In this document: in pieces, positions 25,917 through 36,040 of the stretch
Numbering within the stretch: position 1 is the first letter of the stretch
Layout: each line of letters opens with the position of its first letter
Source: an uncultured Bacteroides sp.
Lineage (GTDB): Bacteria; Bacteroidota; Bacteroidia; Bacteroidales; Bacteroidaceae
Assembly (NCBI GenBank): GCA_958477465.1
Contig: CAUEFX010000011.1
Span: 1 to 64,000 of the forward strand
DNA length: 64,000 nt
Direction: 5' to 3'
Program-made: the position numbers and the translations under genes
The notes under the pieces: model-generated
The model's database searches: none
What the model was told of the DNA's origin: nothing
Seen by the model: only the letters and a program-made list of their open reading frames with translations

Positions 25917-27572
25917 ATGGTAGAAAGATTCTTATCACAGACAACATTCTCCTCACAGGAGGATTTCATCAAAAATCTTAAGATTAACGTACCCGAGAAC
26001 TTCAACTTCGGATATGATGTGGTAGATGCCTGGGCAGCGGAAGAACCGGATAAGCCTGCGCTACTGTGGACGAACGATAAAGGCGAACATATACAGTTCA
26101 CATTCGCCGATATGAAACATTATACGGATATTACGGCCTCCTATTTCCAGTCATTGGGAATCGGACACGGTGATATGGTAATGTTAATCCTGAAACGCCG
26201 GTATGAGTTCTGGTTCAGCATTATAGCTTTGCACAAACTGGGAGCTACGGTTATCCCCGCCACTCATTTGTTGACTAAAAAAGATATTATATATCGCTGC
26301 AATGCCGCAGACATCAAGATGATTGTCGCTGCCGGAGAAAAAGTGATTACCGACCATATCACCGATGCCATGCCCGACTGTCCTTCCGTGCATAAGCTCG
26401 TGAGCGTAGGTCCCGAAATCCCTGAAGGATTTGAAGATTTTCATCAAGGTATTCAAGCTGCAGCCCCATTCGTAAAACCTGAACATCCGAATACGAACGA
26501 TGACATCTCTTTGATGTATTTCACCTCCGGCACTACCGGTGAGCCCAAAATGGTGGCGCACGATTTCACTTATCCGTTAGGACATATCGTCACAGGTAGT
26601 TTTTGGCATAATCTTACCGAGAAAAGCCTCCACCTCACCATAGCCGATACCGGCTGGGGAAAAGCCGTATGGGGAAAGCTCTACGGACAATGGATTGCCG
26701 GGGCCAACATTTTTGTATATGACCATGAGAAATTCACCCCGAGTGACATCCTGAAAAAGATACAAGATTACCACGTCACGTCTCTCTGTGCGCCACCAAC
26801 CATCTTCCGTTTTCTTATTCATGAAGACCTGACCAAATACGACCTTTCTTCATTGCAGTATTGTACCATTGCCGGTGAAGCACTGAACCCCGCCGTATTC
26901 GACACCTTCAAGAAGCTGACAGGCATCAAACTGATGGAAGGGTTCGGCCAGACTGAGACGACACTGACCGTAGCTACTTTCCCATGGATGGAGCCGAAGC
27001 CGGGAAGTATGGGAGTTCCCAACCCGCAATATGATGTGGATCTGATTGACCATGACGGACGTTCGGTAGAGGCCGGCGAGCAAGGGCAAATCGTCATCCG
27101 TACCAGCAAAGGAAAGCCATTGGGACTTTTCAAAGAGTATTATCGGGATGCTGCCCGTACCCAGGAAGCATGGCACGACGATATCTATTATACCGGTGAT
27201 GTCGCTTGGAAAGACGAGGACGGTTATCTTTGGTTTGTAGGCCGTGCCGATGATGTCATTAAAAGTTCCGGTTACCGCATCGGCCCGTTCGAGGTGGAAA
27301 GTGCGTTAATGACTCATCCGGCCGTTGTGGAATGTGCCATCACCGGAGTTCCCGATGAGATTCGCGGGCAAGTAGTAAAGGCTACCATCGTTTTGTCCAA
27401 GGCATATAAAGCACAAGCCGGTGAAGAGTTGATAAAGGAACTTCAAAACCATGTGAAAAAAGTGACAGCACCATACAAGTATCCGCGTGTCATTGAATTC
27501 GTCGATGAACTTCCGAAAACAATCAGTGGCAAAATCCGCCGTGTAGAGATCCGGAAAAATGATGAGAAATAG
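25917..27572 (+). CDS. AMP-forming acyl-CoA synthetase
   Basis: 551 aa from the ATG at 25917; a longer frame from 25872 overlaps the upstream gene and is unlikely. It belongs to the ANL superfamily. The P-loop-like motif FTSGTTGEPKM is near residue 204, EGFGQTETT near 340, YTGDVAWKDEDGYLWFVGRADD near 420-440, and the C-terminal lysine region PKTISGKIRRVEIRK near 535. It activates a carboxylic acid to its CoA thioester. It is shorter than acetyl-CoA synthetase and resembles medium-chain acyl-CoA ligases. The acid is not deducible. It forms a two-gene unit with the HTH-cupin regulator. Confidence 0.85.
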   Translation: MVERFLSQTTFSSQEDFIKNLKINVPENFNFGYDVVDAWAAEEPDKPALLWTNDKGEHIQFTFADMKHYTDITASYFQSLGIGHGDMVMLILKRRYEFWFSIIALHKLGATVIPATHLLTKKDIIYRCNAADIKMIVAAGEKVITDHITDAMPDCPSVHKLVSVGPEIPEGFEDFHQGIQAAAPFVKPEHPNTNDDISLMYFTSGTTGEPKMVAHDFTYPLGHIVTGSFWHNLTEKSLHLTIADTGWGKAVWGKLYGQWIAGANIFVYDHEKFTPSDILKKIQDYHVTSLCAPPTIFRFLIHEDLTKYDLSSLQYCTIAGEALNPAVFDTFKKLTGIKLMEGFGQTETTLTVATFPWMEPKPGSMGVPNPQYDVDLIDHDGRSVEAGEQGQIVIRTSKGKPLGLFKEYYRDAARTQEAWHDDIYYTGDVAWKDEDGYLWFVGRADDVIKSSGYRIGPFEVESALMTHPAVVECAITGVPDEIRGQVVKATIVLSKAYKAQAGEELIKELQNHVKKVTAPYKYPRVIEFVDELPKTISGKIRRVEIRKNDEK

Positions 27573-27604
27573 AAGGATATCTTAAACTCCACTTTTCAAA
27601 TATC

Positions 27605-27670
27605 AAGAACCGGTTGTACGGAGCAGCGTTTGAATCACATAAAAACGCTATATCCGTGCAACCGGTTCTT
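27605..27670. terminator. Bidirectional terminator
   Basis: AAGAACCGGTTG (27605-27616) pairs perfectly with CAACCGGTTCTT (27659-27670). The stem extends inward through ACGGA/TCCGT and is followed by TTTTT on the plus strand. It lies between the convergent acyl-CoA synthetase and sialidase genes. Confidence 0.85.
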
Positions 27671-27684
27671 TTTTAGTGCCAATT

Positions 27685-30600
27685 TTACATATTACCTACC
27701 TTTTTTACAATGCAATCTGCTCCATCTACAATCTTTACCAAATACAAGGAAGAGGTTCCCAATTGAACTGTTTCTAATGTATTCTCAATAATGAAAGACT
27801 TAACCGCCTGACCTAATACATCATATACAAACACTTCACAACCAACTTTTCCATTTTCAATAACCAAATTGCCATCTTTGGCATAGACCGTCGTATTGGC
27901 AAATTCCGTATTGGCAACAGAAACATCACCACTAAATACCGCACGGAGAGAGACACTCGCAAATACCGGATAGGAAAACTCTTTACTATCTCCCAACTCT
28001 TCCAATAAGCCAGCTTCAACTAAATCATATTCATCATCTGTACCTTCTTTTATCCATAATTTGTCCAATTCGCATCCCTGTTCAGGTACCCAGGCTATAA
28101 GCAACTCTTCATTGTTGACAATCTCACTCTGATCAGCCAGTTCGGTCCCGTCGCTCATCCTTTTAACTGTTAGCTTCCCTTTCTTTGGTGTATCATTAGC
28201 TAAAGTCAGAAAATATTTCTCGGCTTCATATACCACTTGAACCGTAGTCTCTTTTATAATATTCAATGAGAATGACTTATTGGTTAATATCTCATCCACT
28301 TTCTCCTCACCGTCAATCATTACGCTTGCAATATAACATCTGACAGCCGGCTGGAGTGTAAAGGTTACTCTTTCATTATAAGGTATTAAGTCTCCGGAAA
28401 TTACATTCTCACCAGTCGATTTCTGTACCACCATCTTTCCTAAATCTTCATTACAAGAATAATTCAATAAATAAGAGTCGATAGTAAATTTCGCAACAAT
28501 ATTCAAATTCTCATTTACCTCCAAAGAATAGCCGACATCTGATATACATTCCTCTGTCTTATCAGCACCATTTATTAAAACACTTTCTACATGATAATTC
28601 TCATCTGGAGTTAATTTTATTGTCACAACCGAACCCTTGTTTACAATTGCCCCACTCTCAATCTCATTTGACGCATCATCCAATACAGAAAGTTTTCCAC
28701 TCCCTATCACCTGATAATTTATAAGTTTGCCTTTTATAATATCCAATGAGACAATGACATCTCCTGTCAACACAAACGTATTGTTTTCAAGTTTTTCACC
28801 GTCCACCAAGACTGCACGTATTATATAATCATCAGAAGTGACCTCAGTATTCACTGAAAGGACTGTTCCTAAAGGTAAACTGTCACCGTTAGAAACCTCC
28901 TCTTCACCATTCATTATCCGTAATACACTCCCTTCTGCTTGTTCAAAAGAGACACTCGCCTCCACTACCTCGTGAATATTAATGGTAAAGTCACAGATCG
29001 TACCTCTATTTTCGGCTAATTTCAAAGCACCACATGGATCCAAGCTATTCCAATCGGCTTTAAATCTGATACGAGTTTCCCCTAATTTAGCATTATCAGG
29101 AATTATAAAACTCGGGAGTCTTCTCTGTACCACCCCTGCTTCTACAACATTTTCTTTACTATCATAGTAATCCGTTCCATTATCACTATAATGTGTATAC
29201 GAAACAATCTCATTCGACTCAAAAACACCATTTTGATTATAATCTACATACACGTAAAAATGTGTCCAGAATAGATTATAATCAGAAACCGTCAAAGACA
29301 ATTCATTACCGATAGTCGCGTTTAAAACATCATCTGTATTGTCATAATTTATTTTACTTTGAGAGATAGCGCTCGCCCCGGCGATTACTGTCGTTAGGCT
29401 CTGGCTTATACCGGCTTGAGAAGCCCCGCTTACACTCAACGAGCGAATCACGCGGTCTGTACCTCCTCGTGGATAAGTATCTTCATCCCATATACAATAC
29501 TCTCCCGGACGAATAATCGTATATGTAGCGGTTGCGATCTCACTGTTGGCCAAACCGTCTTTTATGGCAATTGCCTTTACTGTAGTTGTCTCTTCTATTG
29601 TAATCGGCCCTTCATACAAAACGGATTGTCTGCTTGGCGTACTCTTGTCCAATGTATAATAAACAGATGCTCCTTCAGTAGCAGTCTCCAGTTCTACCTT
29701 TACGGAATTTTCATATTCCCCTTCCGGAGCCGAGAACGTAGGAGATTTAACAACTTCCGTTTCTCCGGCGGCATAATAGGTATCCGCTCCATCAGTCAAC
29801 CACTCTAAAGAGAAATTATTATAATAGAGAGACATATTATCCGTATTATTATTTTCTTCCACATACGCCCCGATAGTACCGTCAGGGAGAATAGTCAATG
29901 AAGAATAGGCAGAGCCGGTAGGACAAATCGCCTTCTTAACCGGCCAGGTTTGTCCTTCGTCATAACTTACAAACACGGAGACATTCCGTCTGCTTACTGC
30001 ATCATTGGGGATACTGTGTAATAGACGATTTTTCTCATAACCATCACTGACAGATGTATATCGGATTATATCACCGTTACAATTGGGTTCAAGCATTTCA
30101 GCCCATTCAGACACTTCTCCCCATGTGATACCTCCATCAGTTGATTTTGTATAATAACGGGGACCTTTACCTTGACGACGGATACTCATTAAAATTGTTC
30201 CATCATTCAATTCGGTAACTTTGGATTCGTCGCCGCCTAATTTAGCCCGTTGAGATACATTCCATGTCTCTCCGTTATCATCTGAATAGTAAACAAAGTT
30301 AGAAAGGGTATTTGCTGAATTCTCACGAACAGCACCTACAAACATAATTCGTCCATCTCTTGTCTGCAATCCATTGCCCGAAGCGCAGAAAGAAGCATAC
30401 CATCCTTGTCTGTCAGTAACAGTGCATTCCGTTCCATAAAGTTGTCCGGTAATGTCACGAGGCTCACTCCACGTTTTACCATTATCCGTACTTTTACAAA
30501 CATAAGTACGGGTAGGATTCGAAGGAGAGGAATTATTGAAAATACCTTCGCCACCTACAAAAATACAAAGAAGCCCATTTTTCTCCGTCGTACGTACTAA

Positions 30601-32046
30601 ACCGGCATCACCAAACCCTTTACGTACTCCTGTTCCCTCGGCAATGGTTAGCGGTTCAGACCATGTGATGCCTCCATCCTCACTTCTTCTTATAACCACA
30701 TCTATATCTTCGGGCAAGTCACTTTGATTATATTTGCGTCTGTCTGTTGCAACAACCAGAGAGCCGTCTTCAGCAGTGATAATCGCCGGAATCCTATAGT
30801 TTTTAGAACCGGCATCGCCAGGTGCAAAGAGTAACTTACGCTTCAATAGAATAGTACGTTCTCCTTCAACAGAACCTCCTGTAAAAGTATATGTTTCATC
30901 TGCAGTAGTAATAGAAACTATATTCGCATCTACTTTGTTGCCTTCTATTGCATTATCAGCTATATCGTATGCAACCCATAAATAATTGGTTCCCGAAGTC
31001 AGTTCTCCTGTAAGTTCACAAGTTATTTCTCCGGAAGCGGGGTTACAATTACCTAATAAAGTAGCGGTAGTAGCAGCATAGCGAGCATCAAAACTATTTG
31101 TATTTCCGGTAGAATACACCTTAATGTTTTTCACATCCTGCACATTGGTAGTTCCATCCATATTCAAAGTAAGTTTATTACACTGAACCGGCTCTGTTCC
31201 TTCCATGTCCAACACGACTTTCAGTACCACTTCATCCGCATTACCACGACCGGTAAAATCAGCATCCTGCACAACAGAAGCTGAAGCCACTTTACAAGGA
31301 CCATCAACCGGATAATTCACAAGTACTCCGTCATGTCCGTTTCCACTGACATCCGGAACGGTCAATCCATTGATGTTTTCAAAATCATAGGCAGCCACCA
31401 ATCCTTCCGATATAAGCATTTCGTCTGTCTTATCTGTATTGATTTCATCCAGTGATAATGCTTTTTTCCAAAAACGCAGGTTATCAATTTCACCTTTCAA
31501 AAAATAGGCGTATTCCGTTGCTGAAGTCCGTCCGGCTCCTACAGTAACGTCATAATCATTTTCCACATACCATGGACTGATATTTTTTGTAGCGGAACTT
31601 CCAACCTGTTTTCCGTTATGATACAGATACATTTTTCCATTTTCTCTATCGACTACAAAAGCGACATGTGCCCAGGTATCCAAACTACCGGATTCGGTAG
31701 ACCATACACTCATGGAATTATCATGATTTCCGGCGTCATTTGGAGCATTATCTGCATAAAACTGACTCGCACTTTGTCCACCCCACAATTCATATCCGCT
31801 TTTGGGAGTACCGGTCATACTCCGTTTTGCAACAAACCGTTGGCCGGCTGCCCATCGATTTACCTTGACCCAACAGGCAACAGTGAAACTCTCTTCGGTT
31901 GAGATGTTAAAGTCATCATGAGAAGTAATCTTCATCAATTGATCTGTACCATTCAGTACAAGTGATTGCCCCGATTGCCCCCAAAGCGGTAGTACACTCA
32001 TCAGGACAAAAACTGTAATTAAAGAAATGTAATGTTTCATTTTCAA
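27685..32046 (-). CDS. Multidomain sialidase (GH33-type) with LamG, GEVED and C-terminal sorting-like domain
   Basis: 1453 aa, far longer than a minimal GH33 (about 550). Order: signal peptide (ending PLWGQ), LamG-like domain (about 28-235), BNR-associated domain (about 255-400), sialidase propeller (about 405-770), chitobiase-type beta domain (VYYTLDKSTPS), GEVED domain, several small beta repeats, and a C-terminal tail resembling type IX secretion sorting domains (VFVYDVLGQAVKS). The propeller starts with the RIP motif (NYRIPAI) and has Asp boxes SEDGGITW, STDNGKTW, SDDNGETW, STDGGITW and SYDEGQTW. It should remove terminal sialic acid from glycans. It is the last gene of the susC locus, after a hairpin that may reduce its transcription. 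Confidence 0.82.
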   Translation of the reverse strand: MKMKHYISLITVFVLMSVLPLWGQSGQSLVLNGTDQLMKITSHDDFNISTEESFTVACWVKVNRWAAGQRFVAKRSMTGTPKSGYELWGGQSASQFYADNAPNDAGNHDNSMSVWSTESGSLDTWAHVAFVVDRENGKMYLYHNGKQVGSSATKNISPWYVENDYDVTVGAGRTSATEYAYFLKGEIDNLRFWKKALSLDEINTDKTDEMLISEGLVAAYDFENINGLTVPDVSGNGHDGVLVNYPVDGPCKVASASVVQDADFTGRGNADEVVLKVVLDMEGTEPVQCNKLTLNMDGTTNVQDVKNIKVYSTGNTNSFDARYAATTATLLGNCNPASGEITCELTGELTSGTNYLWVAYDIADNAIEGNKVDANIVSITTADETYTFTGGSVEGERTILLKRKLLFAPGDAGSKNYRIPAIITAEDGSLVVATDRRKYNQSDLPEDIDVVIRRSEDGGITWSEPLTIAEGTGVRKGFGDAGLVRTTEKNGLLCIFVGGEGIFNNSSPSNPTRTYVCKSTDNGKTWSEPRDITGQLYGTECTVTDRQGWYASFCASGNGLQTRDGRIMFVGAVRENSANTLSNFVYYSDDNGETWNVSQRAKLGGDESKVTELNDGTILMSIRRQGKGPRYYTKSTDGGITWGEVSEWAEMLEPNCNGDIIRYTSVSDGYEKNRLLHSIPNDAVSRRNVSVFVSYDEGQTWPVKKAICPTGSAYSSLTILPDGTIGAYVEENNNTDNMSLYYNNFSLEWLTDGADTYYAAGETEVVKSPTFSAPEGEYENSVKVELETATEGASVYYTLDKSTPSRQSVLYEGPITIEETTTVKAIAIKDGLANSEIATATYTIIRPGEYCIWDEDTYPRGGTDRVIRSLSVSGASQAGISQSLTTVIAGASAISQSKINYDNTDDVLNATIGNELSLTVSDYNLFWTHFYVYVDYNQNGVFESNEIVSYTHYSDNGTDYYDSKENVVEAGVVQRRLPSFIIPDNAKLGETRIRFKADWNSLDPCGALKLAENRGTICDFTINIHEVVEASVSFEQAEGSVLRIMNGEEEVSNGDSLPLGTVLSVNTEVTSDDYIIRAVLVDGEKLENNTFVLTGDVIVSLDIIKGKLINYQVIGSGKLSVLDDASNEIESGAIVNKGSVVTIKLTPDENYHVESVLINGADKTEECISDVGYSLEVNENLNIVAKFTIDSYLLNYSCNEDLGKMVVQKSTGENVISGDLIPYNERVTFTLQPAVRCYIASVMIDGEEKVDEILTNKSFSLNIIKETTVQVVYEAEKYFLTLANDTPKKGKLTVKRMSDGTELADQSEIVNNEELLIAWVPEQGCELDKLWIKEGTDDEYDLVEAGLLEELGDSKEFSYPVFASVSLRAVFSGDVSVANTEFANTTVYAKDGNLVIENGKVGCEVFVYDVLGQAVKSFIIENTLETVQLGTSSLYLVKIVDGADCIVKKVGNM

Positions 32047-32104
32047 TAATAGATTTTTTTAGTTTAACAAAAAGGAATTATATGTTTAGAAAACGATAAG
32101 AACA

Positions 32105-32150
32105 AAAGGAGCTGCTACATACTATATTTACATTACATAACAGCTCCTTT
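32105..32150 (-). terminator. Hairpin between GH85 and sialidase genes
   Basis: AAAGGAGCTG and CAGCTCCTTT form a perfect 10-bp stem with a long loop. On the minus strand it is followed by TTTTGTTCTT. It lies between the GH85 stop (32196) and the sialidase start (32046), so it could end or attenuate the transcript. No clear separate sialidase promoter is seen. Confidence 0.6.
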
Positions 32151-32195
32151 CCCCATCAAAACATAGATATAATATGTTGAGGATAATAACTAATA

Positions 32196-35100
32196 TTATT
32201 TCTTTATAATCTTCAGTGCCTTCAGAATTTTACTATCCTGTTTTATATTAATAAAATAAATACCAGCAGCACCATTTACACTTAAATGAACATTTTCGCC
32301 ATCAGCTACCATCGTTTCTTTTACACTAACCGTTTTTCCTGTAGCATCGAATACTTCAACGGTATATGTGCCCCCATTTACAAAACGGATATTTAATTCA
32401 TCTACAAACGGATTCGGGTAAGCATTATAAGCAATTTCCAATTCGCTATCAGCAAAACCGCTTCCGTCATCTTTCACTGTTACTGAACGGTACGTTTGGG
32501 ATACTGCTCCCCAACTATTCTCCAATGTCAAGATAGCGTTGAATTCGCCTTCTGAAGGATAAGCCGCTAGCACACTTCCTGCTTCACCCGTTCCTGCAAT
32601 ATCTCCATTAATCTGGGCGTCTTCCAATTTCCAAGACGGTTTAGTCTCAACTTTAAAGATACTGCCTGAGATAAATGGTGCACCTGTCCCATAAGTGATA
32701 TCTACTGGAACATATTGGTTCACCCCCTGAGAGACGGTCTTGATTTCAGTCATATAACCTTTCAGAGTCTTGTCGCTACCTGTACTAAGAATTTCATTAT
32801 TTTCATTTGGCTCTGTCTCAAAATCCCAATAGCCAATCAATGATTCCGGTATTACTGTTTGGTGTTCCATTGATTTTTTTACTTCCTCTGTAGTCAGACC
32901 TTTATTATACAATTGGAATTCATCCAGATAACCATCAAAACCGGCTCTATTGGCAGCAATACCACCAACCATGATCGTGTAAGCATTCTTCCAGTCTTTT
33001 ACATTCGTTATCTTCTCACCACTATTGATAAGCTTTCCGTTGATATACAACCGAACATCACGTCCGTTATTATAATCTACCACCAATGCCAAATGATACC
33101 ATTGGTTAGGAACAAAAGTAAAATCCTCTGCTACGAGTTTGGTTTCTGTACCGGCTCCAGATTCTCTTTTCTTCAAATTGAATGAAAGTTTATTAACTTG
33201 GTTAGTTTCTAAACCATCACCTTGGCCTGAAGTTATATGTGTCCAAAGCCAGCCCCAATCACTGTCCGGCCAGCGATCTTCCGCTGCACGTATATTCAGT
33301 AGATGTGTACCACTGCTTATGTGATTAAATACAGCCGGTTTAAACCAGAAAGCAATACTGAAAGGAGATTGACTATTAAAGTTCAATTGACCGGCAGGAA
33401 CCCCAAAAGCAATCTCATTCAATCGCAAGCCACGAGAGACATATCCGTCTGCATAGCGTCCTGTATATTTATATATTACCTCATCACCCTTTTCTATTGT
33501 AATAGGCTCCTCACTGTCATTTGCTGTCAATGTTTTAATTTCAGGCATAGCTCCTACCTCTTCAGAAGAAATCTGAATTAGCGCTTGATGTAATTCCACA
33601 CTTTCTCCTGAAGTAATACGAAGGTCATAAATGCCGATTTCTTCAAGAGAAGCTTCAAGTGATGCGGAACTTGGGAATTCATTAATAACGACTCCAGTCT
33701 GTGCATCCAGAATTTCCCATTTATCAGCCGGTGCGTGAGTTGGGTCAATGTACTTAATCATAAATAATTCATTAGCCTTAATTACTGGTTTATCAATCTC
33801 AATACCTTCAACAGCTGTATTATCCGGTGCAACCAGCCAGTCCGTCCAAGCAATTTCAGACTCACTCTTACCATCCAAAGCAACCGCAGCAACTCCTAAT
33901 TTGACCTTTTTACTACCCTCTATATCAAATGGAGCACTCACTACATAAGCTGCCCATGAAGTAGTGGCCGTACACATAATCGGTTCGTCTCCCTCCTGCT
34001 GCATATAGATTTTATAGTACCAAGTATTAACATCTTCATTATAGATAGGTTCTTCAGGATGAGCGACATCACGATCCTTCATTTTGAAGGATAATTTAAA
34101 ATCTAATCCTTTGTAATTGGTAGTCAAAGCTTTAGAGTTGGTGATGGTTGGCTGAACCGGAGTCACAGCATCTGAACGTGTCAATGAAATCTCACCAATC
34201 AGTACTTTAAAATCAGCAGATGTATTCTCAAAACTCAAACCAAGCATAGCAAGCGTTTTATTATTCAATCTTAAAGCCCCCGGGATCACACCAACCTTAA
34301 TGTTTTTCTCAACCCACTCCTTACTTGAAACCATACCGCTTTTGACAATAGCCGATACTTCTGTGTTTTCCGTACCTTCTGCTGCACATGCTACAGTCAT
34401 AGATCCTGTACCGCTAACAACCTTATAACGGATAGTCAATACATCACCGGTCTTTAGTGGATATTTGGTTTTAAACAAGTGTAGGTATTCTTTATCAGTC
34501 TGGCCTGCTATAGAAAGACAAGACCCGCCAAACCAAGCGTCGTCCCAAGTAAACTCAGCCTTCAAACCCTTTTCCGGGACATCCTTCACATCTCTTCCCA
34601 TAAAATCGGAAGTAAACCACCATCTCCATGTAGGCAAATAATCTTGTATGCCGATATTGTACCATTCATTGTTGAATGTTGTCTGTCCGTCGACATTGAA
34701 GAAAGTACCATTACCCAAATTGAAATAGGTAACAAATGGTTCTGCCGCCAAATCATCAGCAGCCAACACACTACGAGCAGTAATGAACTTAGAAAAACCA
34801 TGAAAATCTTTGGCAGTTGTAGAATGTCTTAAAATATTTTTTATCTCCAAATCATTTACAGGATTATAAGTAGACCCCGTAAATACATTCTCACTAATCA
34901 ACTGATATGTTTTTTGCTTGGTCAATGGGCTGGAACCTAATTCTCCTCTTCCTTCAAAAATCATATTCATATTATGAGCTCCCCAAATTCCTACAGAAAT
35001 CTCTGCATTTTCTAAAGCAATCCAATCAGCTACAGATCTACCTTGAAAATCCATGCCACCATATACGTCATAAGAAGAACGGCCTGTAAAACTTTTTGCC

Positions 35101-35969
35101 GTGCTCTGAGAAGTAGACAGCCCGCTCGCTCCCCAGTTATAATTCATGAAATATGCATCGGATGTAGGATTCCCATTCCAATGAAACCAATCCTGGTTCG
35201 AAGAGCTAAGTGCATCTGTTCCACCGACAGACCCTCCACTACTCATTAGAGAGTACCAGGCATTAGTAAAATACGGCCATTTTGCATCTTCTCGTTTAGC
35301 AAAACATTCGGACAGTAATGTCTTCAATGCAGTAGCACTTAAGCCTGAACCAATATTGAATTCCGAGTTATAACCGATTCCGTCAATACCATAGTATCGC
35401 AAAAATTTCAGCAATTTGTCTGCGCCACCATCAATCATGGCTTTCATTGTCTGCCCATGCCCACCATCTGTTGCATTAATTGTCGCAGCCCAAGGTATGG
35501 CAGCCAATGTCGATGTCCTTACACCATTCTTATGACAAACATCCGTAAAGGCGCCGGCCATACGAATCATTGGAGCTGTCCAATTTCCATAGATGTCAAC
35601 ATAACTCCACATACTAAACACCTCCGAATCAAAAAAATAAGAGGGTAGTGATTTCCATCCTCCACCATCAGTTGCACCAATCGGGCACCACCATAAAAGT
35701 TTTCTGTCCGAAGTCATTTCCGGATCAATCTGAGTAGCCGAATGTGTAAAACGCTCTTTAGGCTTCACACGAGAAATAAAGAACTCTTCATCCTCGGCTG
35801 CTGCATCTGAGAACAAAGCAGTTCCTGGTTGCCAATTGGAATAGGCTTCATAAAAAGAGATACTCTTACCACTTTCATTCACATACATCGGATGTGAAGG
35901 AACTTGGGCGAATGCCACGCTACTCATCAACAGACAAATCCCTACATAATAACGTTTGATTTTTTCCAT
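32196..35969 (-). CDS. GH85 endo-beta-N-acetylglucosaminidase with LamG and C-terminal sorting-like domain
   Basis: 1257 aa with a signal peptide (residues 1-21, ending VAFAQ). The N-terminal barrel carries the GH85 signature: LLWWCPIGATDGGGW near residue 91 and the catalytic pair Asn201/Glu203 in GIDGIGYNSEFNIG. The family cuts the chitobiose core of N-glycans, leaving one GlcNAc on the protein. Beta-sandwich modules follow, then a LamG domain (about residues 865-1050; QWYHLALVVDYNNGRDVRLYING), then a tail with YNAYPNPFVDELNI typical of Por-type sorting domains. No lipobox is present. It lies 71 nt after the Ig lipoprotein gene, across a small hairpin. Confidence 0.88.
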   Translation of the reverse strand: MEKIKRYYVGICLLMSSVAFAQVPSHPMYVNESGKSISFYEAYSNWQPGTALFSDAAAEDEEFFISRVKPKERFTHSATQIDPEMTSDRKLLWWCPIGATDGGGWKSLPSYFFDSEVFSMWSYVDIYGNWTAPMIRMAGAFTDVCHKNGVRTSTLAAIPWAATINATDGGHGQTMKAMIDGGADKLLKFLRYYGIDGIGYNSEFNIGSGLSATALKTLLSECFAKREDAKWPYFTNAWYSLMSSGGSVGGTDALSSSNQDWFHWNGNPTSDAYFMNYNWGASGLSTSQSTAKSFTGRSSYDVYGGMDFQGRSVADWIALENAEISVGIWGAHNMNMIFEGRGELGSSPLTKQKTYQLISENVFTGSTYNPVNDLEIKNILRHSTTAKDFHGFSKFITARSVLAADDLAAEPFVTYFNLGNGTFFNVDGQTTFNNEWYNIGIQDYLPTWRWWFTSDFMGRDVKDVPEKGLKAEFTWDDAWFGGSCLSIAGQTDKEYLHLFKTKYPLKTGDVLTIRYKVVSGTGSMTVACAAEGTENTEVSAIVKSGMVSSKEWVEKNIKVGVIPGALRLNNKTLAMLGLSFENTSADFKVLIGEISLTRSDAVTPVQPTITNSKALTTNYKGLDFKLSFKMKDRDVAHPEEPIYNEDVNTWYYKIYMQQEGDEPIMCTATTSWAAYVVSAPFDIEGSKKVKLGVAAVALDGKSESEIAWTDWLVAPDNTAVEGIEIDKPVIKANELFMIKYIDPTHAPADKWEILDAQTGVVINEFPSSASLEASLEEIGIYDLRITSGESVELHQALIQISSEEVGAMPEIKTLTANDSEEPITIEKGDEVIYKYTGRYADGYVSRGLRLNEIAFGVPAGQLNFNSQSPFSIAFWFKPAVFNHISSGTHLLNIRAAEDRWPDSDWGWLWTHITSGQGDGLETNQVNKLSFNLKKRESGAGTETKLVAEDFTFVPNQWYHLALVVDYNNGRDVRLYINGKLINSGEKITNVKDWKNAYTIMVGGIAANRAGFDGYLDEFQLYNKGLTTEEVKKSMEHQTVIPESLIGYWDFETEPNENNEILSTGSDKTLKGYMTEIKTVSQGVNQYVPVDITYGTGAPFISGSIFKVETKPSWKLEDAQINGDIAGTGEAGSVLAAYPSEGEFNAILTLENSWGAVSQTYRSVTVKDDGSGFADSELEIAYNAYPNPFVDELNIRFVNGGTYTVEVFDATGKTVSVKETMVADGENVHLSVNGAAGIYFINIKQDSKILKALKIIKK

Positions 35970-35994
35970 AAAAGTAAAATTTGATTAATTAAAC

Positions 35995-36015
35995 CCCGGA
36001 GTAAAACACTCCGGG
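35995..36015 (-). terminator. Intercistronic hairpin
   Basis: CCCGGAGT (35995-36002) pairs with ACTCCGGG (36008-36015) around a 5-nt loop. It lies between the lipoprotein stop and the GH85 start. There is little T-run, so it may protect or process mRNA rather than end it. Confidence 0.45.
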
Positions 36016-36040
36016 AGTAACACTATATCTAAATGATTGA

